NCBI GenBank assembly: GCA_031761405.1
Contig: JASEVX010000013.1
Span: forward strand, 52,081,956 to 52,145,955
Reading direction: 5' to 3'
Length of the DNA: 64,000 bases
From: Serripes groenlandicus
Lineage: Eukaryota; Mollusca; Bivalvia; Cardiida; Cardiidae
Shown: positions 21,593 through 34,076 of the stretch, one piece after another
How the letters are laid out: each line of letters begins with the position of its first letter
Position numbering within the stretch: the first letter of the stretch is position 1
The notes under the pieces: generated by a model
What the model was told of the DNA's origin: nothing
Seen by the model: the letters and a program-made list of their open reading frames with translations, nothing else
Database searches by the model: none
Translations under genes and position numbers: made by a program

Positions 21593-23510
21593 ACAACGCG
21601 TTACTGTAGGTTATGAATATTCAATGTTTTGTACTGTATGCGCTTTAGTCATTTCCTACACACATTGATTTCCGGTTATTTCCCCTGATATATTTCAAAG
21701 TAATGAAAGTACGCGCCTACATTAATCCGTTGTCCTTAAGCAAACAATATATGCTGTTCCGTGTCGTATGTTGCATTGAAATGTTAGCAAGTTATTTACA
21801 TTTTCCAGCTTTCATTAAAGTTCTTAATATATTTACGCGTTGTTAGCTTTGTAAATAATCTAGAATAAACCATTCCCAACCAGCAAAGACATTTAGAGGC
21901 AGCTGCAACAAACGATTTGTGAAAACATGGTGTCAAAAGAAGGAATTGCTGTGAAGGGCAATATATAATGTTACCAGTTGATGTAAGACATTATTAACGT
22001 CCTAATAGGTCCTATTTCTCCTTAAGAAAAGCACTTACAACGACCTAAGTCGTCATCTTTAACAAATGGACGGAATATATTCCCACCTACATTTACCCGT
22101 TGTCCTTAAGCGAAACATTAAAAACAATCAAATTTGTCATCTTATTTTAAAGAAACTGAATATATGCCCAACTAAAGATACCTATAGTCCTTAATTAAAG
22201 CACTAAGAACGACATATTTGGTCATCTTAGTTGAAATAACTGAATATATACCCACCTACAGTAACCCGTTGTCCTTAAGTAAAACATTATTAACGAATGA
22301 ATGAATGAATGTATATTGTTTTATGGCGCATCGACAGCTAAGGTCATTTAGCGCGCATTTAAATTTTATTATTCATGTTCCCTGGGTGAACAAACCAGTA
22401 CTAGGCTAGAAAATGTGCCTTGCCCAAGGGCACTCCACCATGACCGAATTGCCGCGACTGGGGATCGAACCCGGGACACCCGGTTTCGAAATCCCCGACG
22501 CTAACCACCCGACCACAGCGGATTCCTCATTATTAACGATGTAAGTGGTCAACTCAGTTGAAAAACCTGAATATATACCGACCTAGAGATACCCGTTGTC
22601 CTAAAGTAAAGCATTAAGAACGGACTAATTGGTCATCTTAATTGAAATAACTGAATATATACCCTCTTATATTAACCCGTGATTCTTAATTAAAACAGTA
22701 ATAGATTGAGGCTGAAGGACAACGCGTTACTGTAGGTTACCCGTTGTCCTTTAGTAAAACATGCATAAGCATCTTAGTTGAAATAACTGAATATCTACCA
22801 ACCAACAGATATCCGTTGTCCTTAAAGACTCGCTAAACACGACTTAAGTGGTCATATTAGTTGAATAAACTGCATATTGACCCACCTACACTAAGCCGTT
22901 GTCCTTAAGCAAAACATTAAAAGATTGAGGCTGAAGGACAACGCGTTACTGTAGGTTACCCGTTGTCCTTTAATAAAACATTCATAAGCATCTTAGTTGA
23001 AATAACTGAATATCTACCAACCAACAGATATCCGTTGTCCTTAAAGACTCGCTAAACACGACTTAAGTTGTCATATTAGTTGAATAAACTGCATATTGAC
23101 CCACCTACACTAAGCCGTTGTCCTTAAGCAAAACATTAAAAGATTGAGGCTGAAGGACAACGCGTTACTGTAGGTTACCCGTTGTCCTTTAATAAAACAT
23201 TCATAAGCATCTTAGTTGAAATAACTGAATATCTACCAACCAACAGATATCCGTTGTCCTTAAAGACTCGCTAAACACGACTTAAGTTGTCATATTAGTT
23301 GAATAAACTGCATATTGACCCACCTACACTAAGCCGTTGTCCTTAAGCAAAACATTAAAAGATTGAGGCTGAAGGACAACGCGTTACTGTAGGTTACCCG
23401 TTGTCCTTTAATAAAACATTAATATTGATCTAAGTGATCATCTTAGTTGAAATAGCTGAATATCTACCCTCCTACAGACACCCTTTGTCCTTAAGTAAAA
23501 ACAGAACAAT
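21593..23510 (+). repeat. satellite block 1 with 219-bp higher-order unit
   Basis: Monomers carry cccgttgtccttaagcaaaa. From 22704 a 219-bp unit starting gattgaggctgaaggacaac recurs at 22704, 22923, 23142 and 23361, nearly identically. Each unit contains a head-to-head junction: ggacaacgcgttactgtagg is the inverse of the monomer text that follows. A SINE interrupts the block at 22297-22527. Confidence 0.9.
22297..22527 (-). mobile_element. full-length tRNA-derived SINE with exact 12-bp target duplication
   Basis: Read on the minus strand, it has a tRNA-like head (tggtcgggtggttagcgtcg; B-box gggttcgatcccc), a body with ggtcatggtggagtgccctt and gggcaaggcac, and a tail of gaatgaatgaatg type near 22297. 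Flanking 12-mers cattattaacga at 22285-22296 and 22528-22539 are identical. The body's cccttgggcaaggcac resembles the conserved core of V-type SINEs (memory). Truncated copies lie at 1842 and 15151. Confidence 0.9.
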
Positions 23511-23756
23511 TTGTCTCCAACAAATGTCAGTAAAATTCGAAATAGGTCAATATTGGTCAAGAACAAGGTCATTAGGTCAAATTCTTTAAAACCCTTGTTT
23601 GCCAAGAACTAGGTCAATACTCAGGTGAGCACTTCAGCCCCAAAATGTATATGCTTCTCCTTTCTGACATTTAAATAGGTTCAGTAATGGGTAGCTAGAA
23701 AAGACAGAGATATTAAAGTTATTCATTGCTTATATTCTAATACATGTACTTGTGAC
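23511..23756. other. diverged repeat DNA
   Basis: Short direct repeats around aggtcaatattggtcaagaa and aggtcaaattcttt. No gene seen. Confidence 0.35.
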
Positions 23757-23925
23757 TTTATCACAGACGCTTATGCAGCAGACGACTGTAGAAAACATTT
23801 TGGCAAAGGAGAAATTGCTCATATTGAGCAATTGTCCATTTTTGTCACAATGTTTTCAATTGTATTAAAGAAAATTAATTTCTAGATATTTTCACAGATA
23901 TGTTGTATGTGGGAAAGGATTAACA
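23757..23925. mobile_element. foldback MITE copy, left tip missing
   Basis: The arms carry acagacgcttatgcagcaga and gttgtatgtgggaaaggatt. The hairpin pairs ggagaaattgctc with gagcaattgtcc near 23805-23835. The left TTAACCC tip is not present. Confidence 0.6.
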
Positions 23926-24120
23926 TTACAGACCAATTCCTGTTTAGAGATACTATGAAAAGAGACAGCCTGTAACCCTTTGACTGATATGGTATTTGTT
24001 ACAACCTTTTTATCTTTGAAATTTTTTCAAAGAAAGCAATAATTAAGACTCATGTGGAAAATATTGTTTGTATTAAGAAATTATATTCTATTGCCAATAT
24101 CCACAGTTTTATTAATATTT

Positions 24121-24285
24121 TCCCACAGGTTTCGCTCAAAGCGAGCAATTTCTGCTTTTCCCACAATGTTTTCAACTGTTTTCATTAATTATACCTTCGA
24201 TCATTAAAAGAGATATTCCAGGTTTTTGCTTAGATATTTTGAAAGTTGTCTGCTGCAGATTTGTTGTATGTGGGAAAGGGTTAAT
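24121..24285. mobile_element. foldback MITE copy, right part
   Basis: Loop-proximal hairpin remnant (cgctcaaagcgagcaatttc) and a good right arm, gtctgctgcagatttgttgt plus gtgggaaagggttaa. Confidence 0.6.
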
Positions 24286-24457
24286 GATGGACTAATTGGG
24301 TTACAAATGAACAAGCCCAAGCAAATAAGTACATTCCTTAGATTCTTCTGGCCAGTGACTCTGTCAACATAATGAACAAAAATTCATCTAAAATCAATAA
24401 AATGTTACATTTCACAATCAATAAACATTCATCATCACATAGTCAGTAGATATAAAC

Positions 24458-24830
24458 CCTTTCTCACCTCCAGATACATTTTGATGTATCTTTTGACAAA
24501 GTTGTGGCAAAAGGATAAATTGCCCAGAATGGCACACTATTTTCAACTTTATTCAATTATAATATACAGTCAAACCTCTGCTAAAAAACACCTTTGTTTA
24601 GCAATTCCCTTTCTATAGCAAACACTTTTAATTTCAAAATTACTCATTTTCTGCATAAATGACCCTGCAATTAAAGACCACCTTTGAACAAAGTCCAGAT
24701 TGTTCTCATCCCATTGGTGGTCTATTAAAACAGGTTGGACTATCTTTCCTTTATAGAGATTTCCTAATATATTTTTTAAATGTTTTCAAAGTCGTCTGCT
24801 GTTGTTTATTTTGTACGTGAGAAAGGGATA
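24458..24830. mobile_element. foldback MITE carrying a nested TA-flanked MITE
   Basis: Left end taaaccctttctcacc near 24456 and right end gtgagaaagggataaa at 24817. A separate element occupies about 24567-24740. Confidence 0.55.
24567..24740. mobile_element. mariner/pogo-like MITE
   Basis: The ends cagtcaaacct and aggttggact are near inverse and are flanked by TA. Inside are aagaccacctttgaacaaag and cattggtggtctatt. TA targets with CAGT-type ends are typical of Tc1/mariner/pogo derivatives. It is non-coding. Confidence 0.5.
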
Positions 24831-24850
24831 AAACTCAACCAGTGACCATT

Positions 24851-25077
24851 AACCCTCTCCAACATACAGCAAACCTGCAGCAGACGACTTTGAAGACGTC
24901 TTGCCAAAAATGTGAAAAATCTCAATAAATGAGGGCTTGATAATATTACAGAGTTGAAAACATTGTGGCAGAAGGAGAAATTGCTCATCATGAGCAATTT
25001 CTACTTTTGTCACAATGTTTTCAAAAGTCGTCTGCTGCAGAAGCGTAAACAATCTTCTGTATTTGGAATAGGGTTAA
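24851..25077. mobile_element. foldback MITE, complete copy
   Basis: TTAACCCTCTCC at the left and GGAATAGGGTTAA at the right. The arms carry ctgcagcagacgactttg and gtcgtctgctgcag. The central hairpin is gaaattgctcatcatgagca plus atttc. This is one of the best-preserved copies. Confidence 0.75.
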
Positions 25078-25114
25078 AGTACTAAGTAGTTTAATTTAAT
25101 AAAACATTATGTTT

Positions 25115-25183
25115 GACCTTTTTCCACATACAGACAATTTTTGACACCACTGCAGCAGACGACTTTATATATGAGCCCATCCA
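25115..25183. mobile_element. foldback MITE, left arm only
   Basis: ttccacatacagacaatttt and ctgcagcagacgacttt, with no right arm. Confidence 0.5.
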
Positions 25184-25674
25184 TGCACAAAGGGACAAGT
25201 TGGCATTTCTGTATAGTGTAAGCTCAGAAACAGTTGTTCTTCTGCCTCGTCTATCAGATTCGGCACATTTTGACAGAAGCTTCTTACAAGCTTATGTAAG
25301 TTACATACAAACAGTGTAGGTATTGATGATGATCAGGCTGTATGCATGGTACGACTGATCTGAATCTACACTGTCAACACAATCACAGTAATCATCGAAA
25401 CATATATCTATAAATTAGATTTTTTATTAAAAAGTCATTTATTAAAAGAGGCAAACAAAGGAAACAATTTTTAGCAAGGTGCGAAATAATTTTTTTTTAA
25501 CCCAGGGCAGGATTTCATTGTTGCTTGTTTTTCGAATGTATGAGTACAAAGTATGTTACATCTCCAAAATGAAAGGATAAGTATATTACTAGTTGAAAAA
25601 TGTTTACAAATAGAAATTGCCTTTTTTAAGGAACTGAACCTTTTACGATAGGGATAAAAAATCCTCTGTTGCAA

Positions 25675-25900
25675 AGCTGTGAAATGCCTGGGTTGTGTAG
25701 TTTTAGAGCGTCCACCTTGGATGAGGGAGGTCGCATATTTGATACTCCAGCCAGGTCTTACCGGTTAGCATTACGACAGACTCGCCGATGTTGGGTAAAA
25801 TGGACGAGTTGTACTGGAATCGTATCCAGGCAATGCCATGATATATCTCATGAATGTGGGAAGCTACTTATAACACCGTACAAACAAAACAAAATCATCA
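25675..25900 (+). mobile_element. degenerate tRNA-like SINE
   Basis: A-box-like tgtgtagttttagagcg and a weak B-box (gtcgcatatttgatactcc) are tRNA-spaced. A body, aatggacgagttgtactgga, follows and differs from the two other SINE families in the window. No clear target duplication was found. Confidence 0.4.
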
Positions 25901-26002
25901 GTGTCAAAGAAACTATTGACACGTCACTGACATGTTTGATTATTAATTACCCATTATCTGGTTCTGTTAAAATCATACTTTACATTTATATCCTTTCTCT
26001 AA

Positions 26003-26298
26003 TACAGACAACAATTGCTGCCTTTACAGAAGACGACTTTTGAAAAAATTGTAGCAAAAGGAGAAATTGATCTTAATGAAAAAAACATTCTAAGTAATTC
26101 CTCCTATTTTTTTCACAATGTTTTCAACTGTATTCAATAATTTAAATTTCACTTAAGATGTTCCATATTTTTGCTTAGATGCTCTCAATGTAGTATGGCT
26201 CAGATTGGTTATGAGCAATTTTTCCCTTTGACACAATGATTTCAAAGGTTGTCTGTTGCAGATGCGTCAAAATGTGTCTGCAAGTGGGAAGCGTTTAA
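26003..26298. mobile_element. foldback MITE, diverged copy
   Basis: acagacaacaattgctgcct left arm, gcaaaaggagaaattgatct hairpin half, gtctgttgcagatgcgtc and ctgcaagtgggaagcg right arm. Confidence 0.5.
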
Positions 26299-26376
26299 CA
26301 TTTTTGACTCAAATAAGTGTCTGCTTATGTTCCTCTAACGCCATGAGACTATTTGATGTGATTAATTGGGAGTTTA

Positions 26377-26600
26377 ACATAGTTTTCCCTTTACCTCATA
26401 TAGACAGTTTCTGACGCCTCTGCAGTAGACGGCTTTTTGAAAACATGGAAACAAAAGAAGCAATTTCTCCTTTTGTCACCATGTCTTCAACTCTATTCAA
26501 TTATTGTACTTTTACTTAAAGGGAATTTTCAGAAACAATATTGGGTATGTTTTTTAAATTCGTCTGCTGTAGGTTTGTTGTATGTGGGAAAAGGGTTAAA
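26377..26600. mobile_element. foldback MITE copy
   Basis: Left: ccctttacctcatatagaca with gcctctgcagtagacggc. Right: cgtctgctgtaggtttgttg and tgtgggaaaagggttaa. Confidence 0.65.
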
Positions 26601-27223
26601 CCAATGGGATAAATATGAGATGCAGGTAGACCATAGGTGATCTGTTATAGCTAGGATATCTGATACTGTGTTCTGGTCTGTTTCGCTGTTATCAACCCTG
26701 TTTTCACTGAATTAGCATCTAGACATTTTTTTTTATTTTTTTATATGGGGCATGGGCACCGATTTTTGCTTAACCCTTTCCCACATTCAACAGATAGATT
26801 GGTCATAAACAATGAAATGCTTCAATTATATTTCAATGAATGACATTGCCTTCACTGGAAAAAAAATGCAAGTAATGATACATTATTCATAGTTTGACAG
26901 CGTATCCTTTTTGAAGACCTCTCTTTTGTATTTTAAACCTTTATGTGGTATATATATGACATTTGATGCTTTTGCAGCAAAGGTTTCATATGATAACATT
27001 GTGGAACAAGAGTTCTACACTGTCACAATATGCCCCACAAAAGGGAAATTAACTATTGTTTAAAGCAACATAAACATTGGGATCAACTTTGTTAAAGATT
27101 GAACAGAATGTGGTCAAGTTAAAGAGCAGAAAGTGTTTGTGGTCGCCACCCTCTGCTAGATGAATATTGAGGCATGAAAAGGAAAAAAAAGTTTACTTCA
27201 ATTGTTTTCAAAGCAGACAACAT

Positions 27224-27370
27224 TTAACCCATTCCTAAAATACAGACGCATTGTGACGCATTTGCAGAAGACAACTTTGTAAATTATTGAAGCAAAATTG
27301 AGAAATTGTTTATTATGATATCTCCTTTTGCCAAAAGGCTTTAACCTCTTTTCAATAATTAAACTTTCCC
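27224..27370. mobile_element. foldback MITE, left half
   Basis: Begins tttaacccattcct with acagacgcattgtgacgcat, then hairpin remnants gagaaattgtttattatgat. It is cut off before satellite block 2. Confidence 0.5.
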
Positions 27371-27384
27371 TTACAGATTAGAGA

Positions 27385-30300
27385 TGAACCTACCTTAGAA
27401 GGTAATTCGCTAAAAAGGCGTATTAGTTGAATGAACTGCATATTTACCAACCTACATTAACCGGTTGTCCTTAAGCAAAACATTAAAAGATTGAAACTGA
27501 AGGACAACGCGTTACTGTAGGTTACCCGTGGTCCTTTAATAAAACAATAATATTGATCTAAGTGATCATCTTAGTTGAAAAACCTGAATATATACCGACC
27601 TAGAGATACCCGTTGTCTTAAAGTAAAGCATTAAGAACGGACTAATTGATCTTCTTAATTGAAAGAACTGAATATATACCCTCCTATATTAACCCGTGAT
27701 TCTTAATTAAAACAGTAATAGATTGAGGCTGAAGAACAACGCGTTTAGTAATACATTTATAATCATCTTAGTTGAACTAACTGAATATCTACCCACCAAT
27801 AGATACCCGTTGTTCTTAAAGACTCGTTAACAACGACTTTAGTGGTCATATTAATTGAATGAACTGCATATTGACCCACCTACACTAAGCCGTTGACCTT
27901 AAGCAAAACATTAACAGATTGAGGCTGAAGGAGAACGCGTTACTGTAGGTTACCCGTTGTCCTTTAATAAAACATTAATATCATCTTAGTTGAAATAACT
28001 GGATATTTACCCAGAAACAGATTCCCGTTGTCCTTAAGCAACTCGCTAACAACGACTTAATTGGTTATATTATTTGAAGAACTGCATATTTACCCACCTA
28101 CATTAACCCGTTGTCCTTAAGCAAAACATTAAAAGATTGAGGCTGAAGGACAACGCGTTACTGTAGGTTACCCGTTGTCCTTTAATAAAACAATAATATT
28201 GATCTAAGTGATCATCTTAGTTGAAATAGCTGAATATCTACCCACCAACAGATATCCGTTGTCCTTAAGTAACTCGCTAAAAACGACTGAATTGGTTATA
28301 TTAGTTGAATGAACTGCATATTTACCCACCTACATTAACCCGTTGTCCTTAAGCAAAATATTAATATAATGAAGCTAAAGGACAACGCGTTACTGTAGGT
28401 TACCCGTTGTTCTTTAGTAAACATTAATATTGATCTGTATATTCACCTACAGATACCCGTTGTCCTTAATCAAGGCAGTAAGAACGACCTTATTTGTCAT
28501 CTTAGTTAAATGAACGGACTGTATACCCACCTACACATACCCGTTGTCCTTAAGCAAAACATTAATATCGTTCGAATTGGTCATCTTCATTGACTGAGCG
28601 GAATATATGCCGACCTACAGATACCCGTTGTCCTTAAGCAAAGAAAGTAACAACTAACGAATTTGTAATCGTAGTTTAATGAACTGAATAAATACGCACC
28701 TCCATTAACCCGTTGTCCTCTAGTAAAACATTAATAACGATCTAAGTGATCATCTTAGTTGAAATAAATGAATATCTACCCTCCTACAGATACCCTTTGT
28801 CCTTAAGTAACTCGCTAAAAAGGCTGAATTGGTTATATTAATATCCTTAAGCAAGGCAGTACAAACGACCTTATGTGTCATCATAGTTGAATAAACGGAC
28901 TGCATACCCACCTACAGATACCCGTTGTCCTTAAGCAAGGCAGTTCAAACGACCTTACTTGTCATCTTAGTTAAATAAACGGACTGTATACCCACCTACA
29001 GATAGCCCTTGTCCTTAAGCAAGGCAGTACAAACGACCTTATTTGTCATCATAGTTGATTAAACGGACTGTATACCCACCTACAGATAGCCGTTGTCCTT
29101 AAACAAGGCAGTACAAACGACATTATTTATCATCATAGTTGAATAAACAGACTGTATACCCACCTACACATACCCGTTGTCTTTAATCAAGGCAGTAAGA
29201 ACGACCTTATTTGTCATCATATTTAAATAAACGGACTGTTTACCCACCTACAGATACCCGTTGTCCTTAAGCAAAACAGTAAGAACGACTTATTTGTCAT
29301 CTTAGTTGAATGAAAGGAATATATGCCGACCTACAGATACCCGTTGTCCTTAAGCAAAGCAGTAAGAACGACATTATGTGTCATCTTAGTTGAATGAACG
29401 GACTGTATACCCACCTACATATACCCGTTGTCCTTAAGCAAAACATTAATATCGATCGAAGTGATCATCTTCATTGACTGAACGGAATATATGCCGACCT
29501 ACAGATACCCGTTGTCCTTAAGCAAAGCAGTAAGAACGACCTTATGTGTCATCTTAGTTGAATGAACGGACTGTATACCCACCTACACATAACCGTTGTC
29601 CTTAAGCAAAACAATAATATCGATCGAAGTGGTCATCTTCATTGACTGAACGGAATATATGCCGACCTACAGATACCCGTTGTCCTTAAGCAAAGCAGTA
29701 AGAACGACCTAATGTGTCATCTTCGTTGACAGGACGGAATATATGCCGACCTACAAATACCCGTTGTCCGTAAGCAAGGCAGTAAGAACGACCTTATTTT
29801 TCATCATAGTTAAATGAACGGACTGTTGGCCTACCTACAGATACCCGTTGTCCTTAAACAAAGCAGTAAGAACGACCTAATTTGTCATCTTAGTTGAATG
29901 CACGGAATATATGCCAATCTACAGATACCCGTTGTCCTTAAGCAAAGCAGTAAGCAGTAAGATCGACCTAATGTGTCATCTTCGTTGACTAAACGGAATA
30001 TATGCCGACCTACAAATACCCGTTGTCCTTAAGCAAAGCAGTAAGAACGACCTAATGTGTCATCTTAGTTGAATGAACGGACTGTATACCCACCTACATA
30101 TACCCGCTGTCCTTAAGCAAAACATTAATATCGCTCGAATTGGTCATCTTCACTGACTGAACGGAATATATACCGACCTACAAATACTCGTTGTCCGTAA
30201 GCAAAGCAGTAAGAACGACCTTATTGTCATCATAGTTAAATGAACGGACTGTTTACCCACCTACAGATACCCGTTGTCCTTAAGCAAAGTACTAAGAACG

Positions 30301-32750
30301 ACCTTATGTGTCATCTTAGTTGAATGAACGGACTGTATACCCACCTACACATACCCGTTGTGGTAAAGCAACACATTAATATCGCTCGAAGTGGTCATCT
30401 TCATTGACTGAACGGAATATATGCCGACCTACAAATACCCGTTGTCCTTAAGCAAAGCAGTAAGCAGTAAGAACGACATAATGTGTCATCTTCGTTGACT
30501 GAACGGAATATATGCCGACCTACAAATACACGTTGCCCGTAAACGAAGCAGTAAGAACGACCTTATGTGTCATCTTAGTTGAATGAACGGACTGTATACC
30601 CACCTACATATACCCTTTGTCCTTAAGCAAAACATTAATATCGATCGAAGTGGTCATCTTCATTGACTGAACGGAATATATGCCGGCCTACAGATACCCG
30701 TTGTCCTTAAGTAAAGCAGAAAGAACGACCTAATGTGTCATCTTAGTTGAATGAACGGACTGTATACCCACCTACACATAACCGTTGTCCTCTAGTAAAA
30801 CATTAATAACGATCTAAGTGATCATCTTAGTTGAAATAAATGAATATCTACCCTCCTACAGATACCCGTTGTCCTTAAGTAACTCGCTAAAAAGGCTTAA
30901 TTGGTCATATTAATATCCTTAAGCAAGGCAGTACAAACGACCTTATTTGTCATCTTAATTGAATAAACAGACTGTATACCCACCTACACATACCCGTTGT
31001 CCTTAAGCAAGGCAGCACAAACGACCTTATTTGTCATCTTTGTTAAATAAACGGACTGTATACCCAACAACAGATACCCGTTGTCCTTAAGCAAGGCAGT
31101 AAGAACGACCTTATTTGCCATCATAGTTGAATAAACGGACTGTATACCCACCTACACATAACCGTTGTCCTTAAGCAAAACATTAATATCGCTCGAAGTG
31201 GTCATCTTCATTGACTGAACGGAATATATGCCGACCTACAGATACCCGTTGTCCTTAAGCAAAGCAGTAAGCACGACCTAATGTGTCATCTTCGTTGACT
31301 GAACGGAATATATGCCGACCTACAAATACACGTTGCCCGTAAGCAAAGCAGTAAGAACGACCTTATGTGTCATCTTAGTTGAATGAACGAACTCTATACC
31401 CACCTACAGATACCCGTTGTCCTTAAGCAAAACATTAATATCGCTCGAAGTGATCATCTTCATTGACTGAACGGAATATATGCCGACCTACAGATACCCG
31501 TTGTCCTTAAGCAAAGAAAGTAACAACTAACGAATTTGTAATCGTAGTTTAATGAACTGAATAAATACGCACCTCCATTAACCCGTTGTCCTCTAGTAAA
31601 ACATTAATAACGATCTAAGTGATCATCTTAGTTGAAATAAATGAATATCTACCCTCCTACAGATACCCTTTGTCCTTAAGTAACTCGCTAAAAAGGCTTA
31701 ATTGGTAATATTAATATCCTTAAGCAAGGCAGTACAAACGACCTTATGTGTCATCATAATTGAATAAACAGACTGTATACCCACCTAATGATACCCGTTG
31801 TCCCTAAGCAAGGCAGTACACACGACCTTATTTGTCATCTTGATTGAATAAACGGACAGTATACCCACCTAATGATACCCGTTGTCCTTAAGCAAGGCAG
31901 TATAAACGATCTTATTTGTCATCTTAGTTAAATGAACGGACTGTTTACCCACCTACAGATACCCGTTGTCCTTAAGCAAGGCAGTAAAACGACATTATGT
32001 GTCATCTTAGTTAAATAAACGAACTGTATACCCACCTACAGATACCCGTTGTCCTTAAGCAAGGCAGTACAAACGACCTTATTTGTCATCATAGTTGAAA
32101 AAACGGACTGTATACCCACCTACACATACCCGTTGTCCTTAAGCAAAACATTAATATCGATCGAAGTGGTCATCTTCATTGACTGAACGGAATATATGTA
32201 TGCCGACCTACAGATACCCGTTGTCCTTAAGCAAGGCAGTAAGAACGACCTTATTTGTCATCTTAGTTAAATGAACGGACTATATACCCACCAACAGACA
32301 CCCGTTGTCCTTAAGCAAAGCAGTAAGAACGACCTTATATGTCATCTTAGTTGAATGAACGGACTGTATACCCCCATACACATACCCGTTGTCCTTAAGC
32401 AAAACATTAATATCGATCGAAGTGGTCAGCTTCATTGACTGAACAGAATATATGCCGACCTACAGATACCCGTTGTCCTTAAGCAAAGCAGTAAGAACGA
32501 CCTAATGCGTCATCTTAGTTGAATGAACTGAATATGTATCCACCTACAGTAACCCGTTTTCCTCAAGTTAAACACATTTTGTCCTTAAGAAATGCGTAAC
32601 TAACGACCCTATTTGTCATCTTCCTGGAATTAATTGAATAAGTATATAGTGGCCTACATGTACTTGCTGTCTTTAATACATGAAGTAATACCTACCTTAT
32701 CGGTCATCTTAGTTAAATGTACTGAATATACACCGACCTACTTAAACCTA
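27385..32750 (+). repeat. satellite block 2, 84-bp monomers, 168-bp dimers
   Basis: Monomers contain cagatacccgttgtcctta, then agcaaagcagtaagaacgac or agcaaaacattaatatcg. Starts at 28921, 29005, 29089 and 29173 give an 84-bp period. Two monomer types alternate, one ending ggactgtatacccacc and the other gaatatatgccgacc, giving a 168-bp dimer (for example 29440 to 29608). The edges (27.4-28.9 kb, 32.5-32.75 kb) are more diverged. A block with agtaacaactaacgaatttg near 28645 recurs near 31513, indicating segmental duplication inside the array. No open frame or spacer diversity is present, so it is not a CRISPR array. Confidence 0.93.
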
Positions 32751-33308
32751 TTTTCGAGTTTTGTTGTTGACCAAGGTCCAGTCAGTTGAACGGATCTAAG
32801 TGAATACTGATCTAGTACATACGGACAAACTTATGGATCAAGGGACATGCAAAGTCGTTATTAGTAATGTGATTCTTACGAAAATGATCAGATTTTGGAA
32901 CTAAAGTTATGGAAACAGTGCCAGTTAAATATCAAGTCAGGCACGGGGTATCCTTAGTCTGTTGTATACTGATTGTTTACATATGCATTGATAGGGATGT
33001 TTTTACGCATTCTCCTGATCGCAAGATATATAGAGTTGAAACTTTGAAAAAATCTGCCAAACCGATACAAACTTATTAACAATTTATGCAATGCAACGAC
33101 AGAGAAACGAGACCATTTTAAGTGCATTAAAGGCAGGCGACACTATGATAAGGATAACACATTCAATTTACCAATTTCAAATCGCTTTTATTATCAATAT
33201 AATTCAAAATATAAGGCAAGTATATTTATTTACATATATATTTATAAGTTATACATGTTCAACATGTATCGCTCATCTGGATACTTTAATATAATTCATG
33301 ATATTGTG
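32751..33308. other. no gene recognised
   Basis: Includes ggaactaaagttatggaaac, a phrase typical of non-coding mollusc repeats, and AT-rich sequence. No splice-bounded frame. Confidence 0.4.
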
Positions 33309-33352
33309 CAGGGCGATCACAATAACTCATATAGAGCACAGGTGAGCTAAGA
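33309..33352 (+). mobile_element. Helitron-like 3' end, solo
   Basis: gggcgatcacaataactcat followed by gagcacaggtgagctaag, the canonical tail without a body. Confidence 0.55.
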
Positions 33353-33569
33353 ATGCAAACCAAGATTAGCCTGCACTTACATATGTTCATTTAATTTAAA
33401 TACACATTTATCAAAATAATCTTACATGATCATGCAGACTAATTATTAAGTTGTTTATAAGACTCAAAACCTTTTGTATGCTTTTTTTTCGGATAGAGAT
33501 GGTTGTATCTTAACATTGTGTCAAATGGAAAACTTGCTTGTTTTGAACAATTTCTCCTTTTCCCAAAAA

Positions 33570-33962
33570 ATGCGGCTTCCAATATGTTAACAAGATTTTC
33601 CTTAAATTTGACCTAGTGACCTAGCTTTTGACCCGACATGACCTTTATTCAAACTTGGCCTAAATATCACTAATCCAAACACTCTGACAATGTTTCAACA
33701 TGCTCAAGCCAAAAATGTGGCTTTCAGTGTTAACAAGATTTTCATTAAATTTGGTCTAGTGACCTAGTTTTGGAACCGACATCACCCAGTTTTAAACTTG
33801 GTCTAGATTTGATGGAGATATATGTTCTGATAAACTTTCATGAAGATAAGATGCAAAATAGTGCCTCTAGAGTGTTAACAAGCCAATGTTGACGACGAAC
33901 GACGGACAAAAGGCGATCACAAAAACTTACCTTGAGCACTTTGTGCTCTGGTGAGCTTAAAA
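33570..33962 (+). mobile_element. Helitron-like element, 145-bp units, 3' part
   Basis: Two to three cctagtgacctag units, then gacgacgaacgacggac, then ttgagcactttgtgctctgg and tgagctta. Confidence 0.65.
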
Positions 33963-34076
33963 GAGCCATAATTCTTAAAATAAACGTGAAAGAGTTATGT
34001 ACTCTTCTTTGGTGGTGGAGGTAATGATGGTAAATAAGTACCGTAAGTGTATAAGCTATATCTGTAATGGTTTTAA

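Noticed and set aside
27385..32750. CRISPR-like array of regularly spaced repeats
   Set aside because: The whole 84-bp period is conserved, not short repeats with unique spacers, and the context is eukaryotic. It is a satellite.
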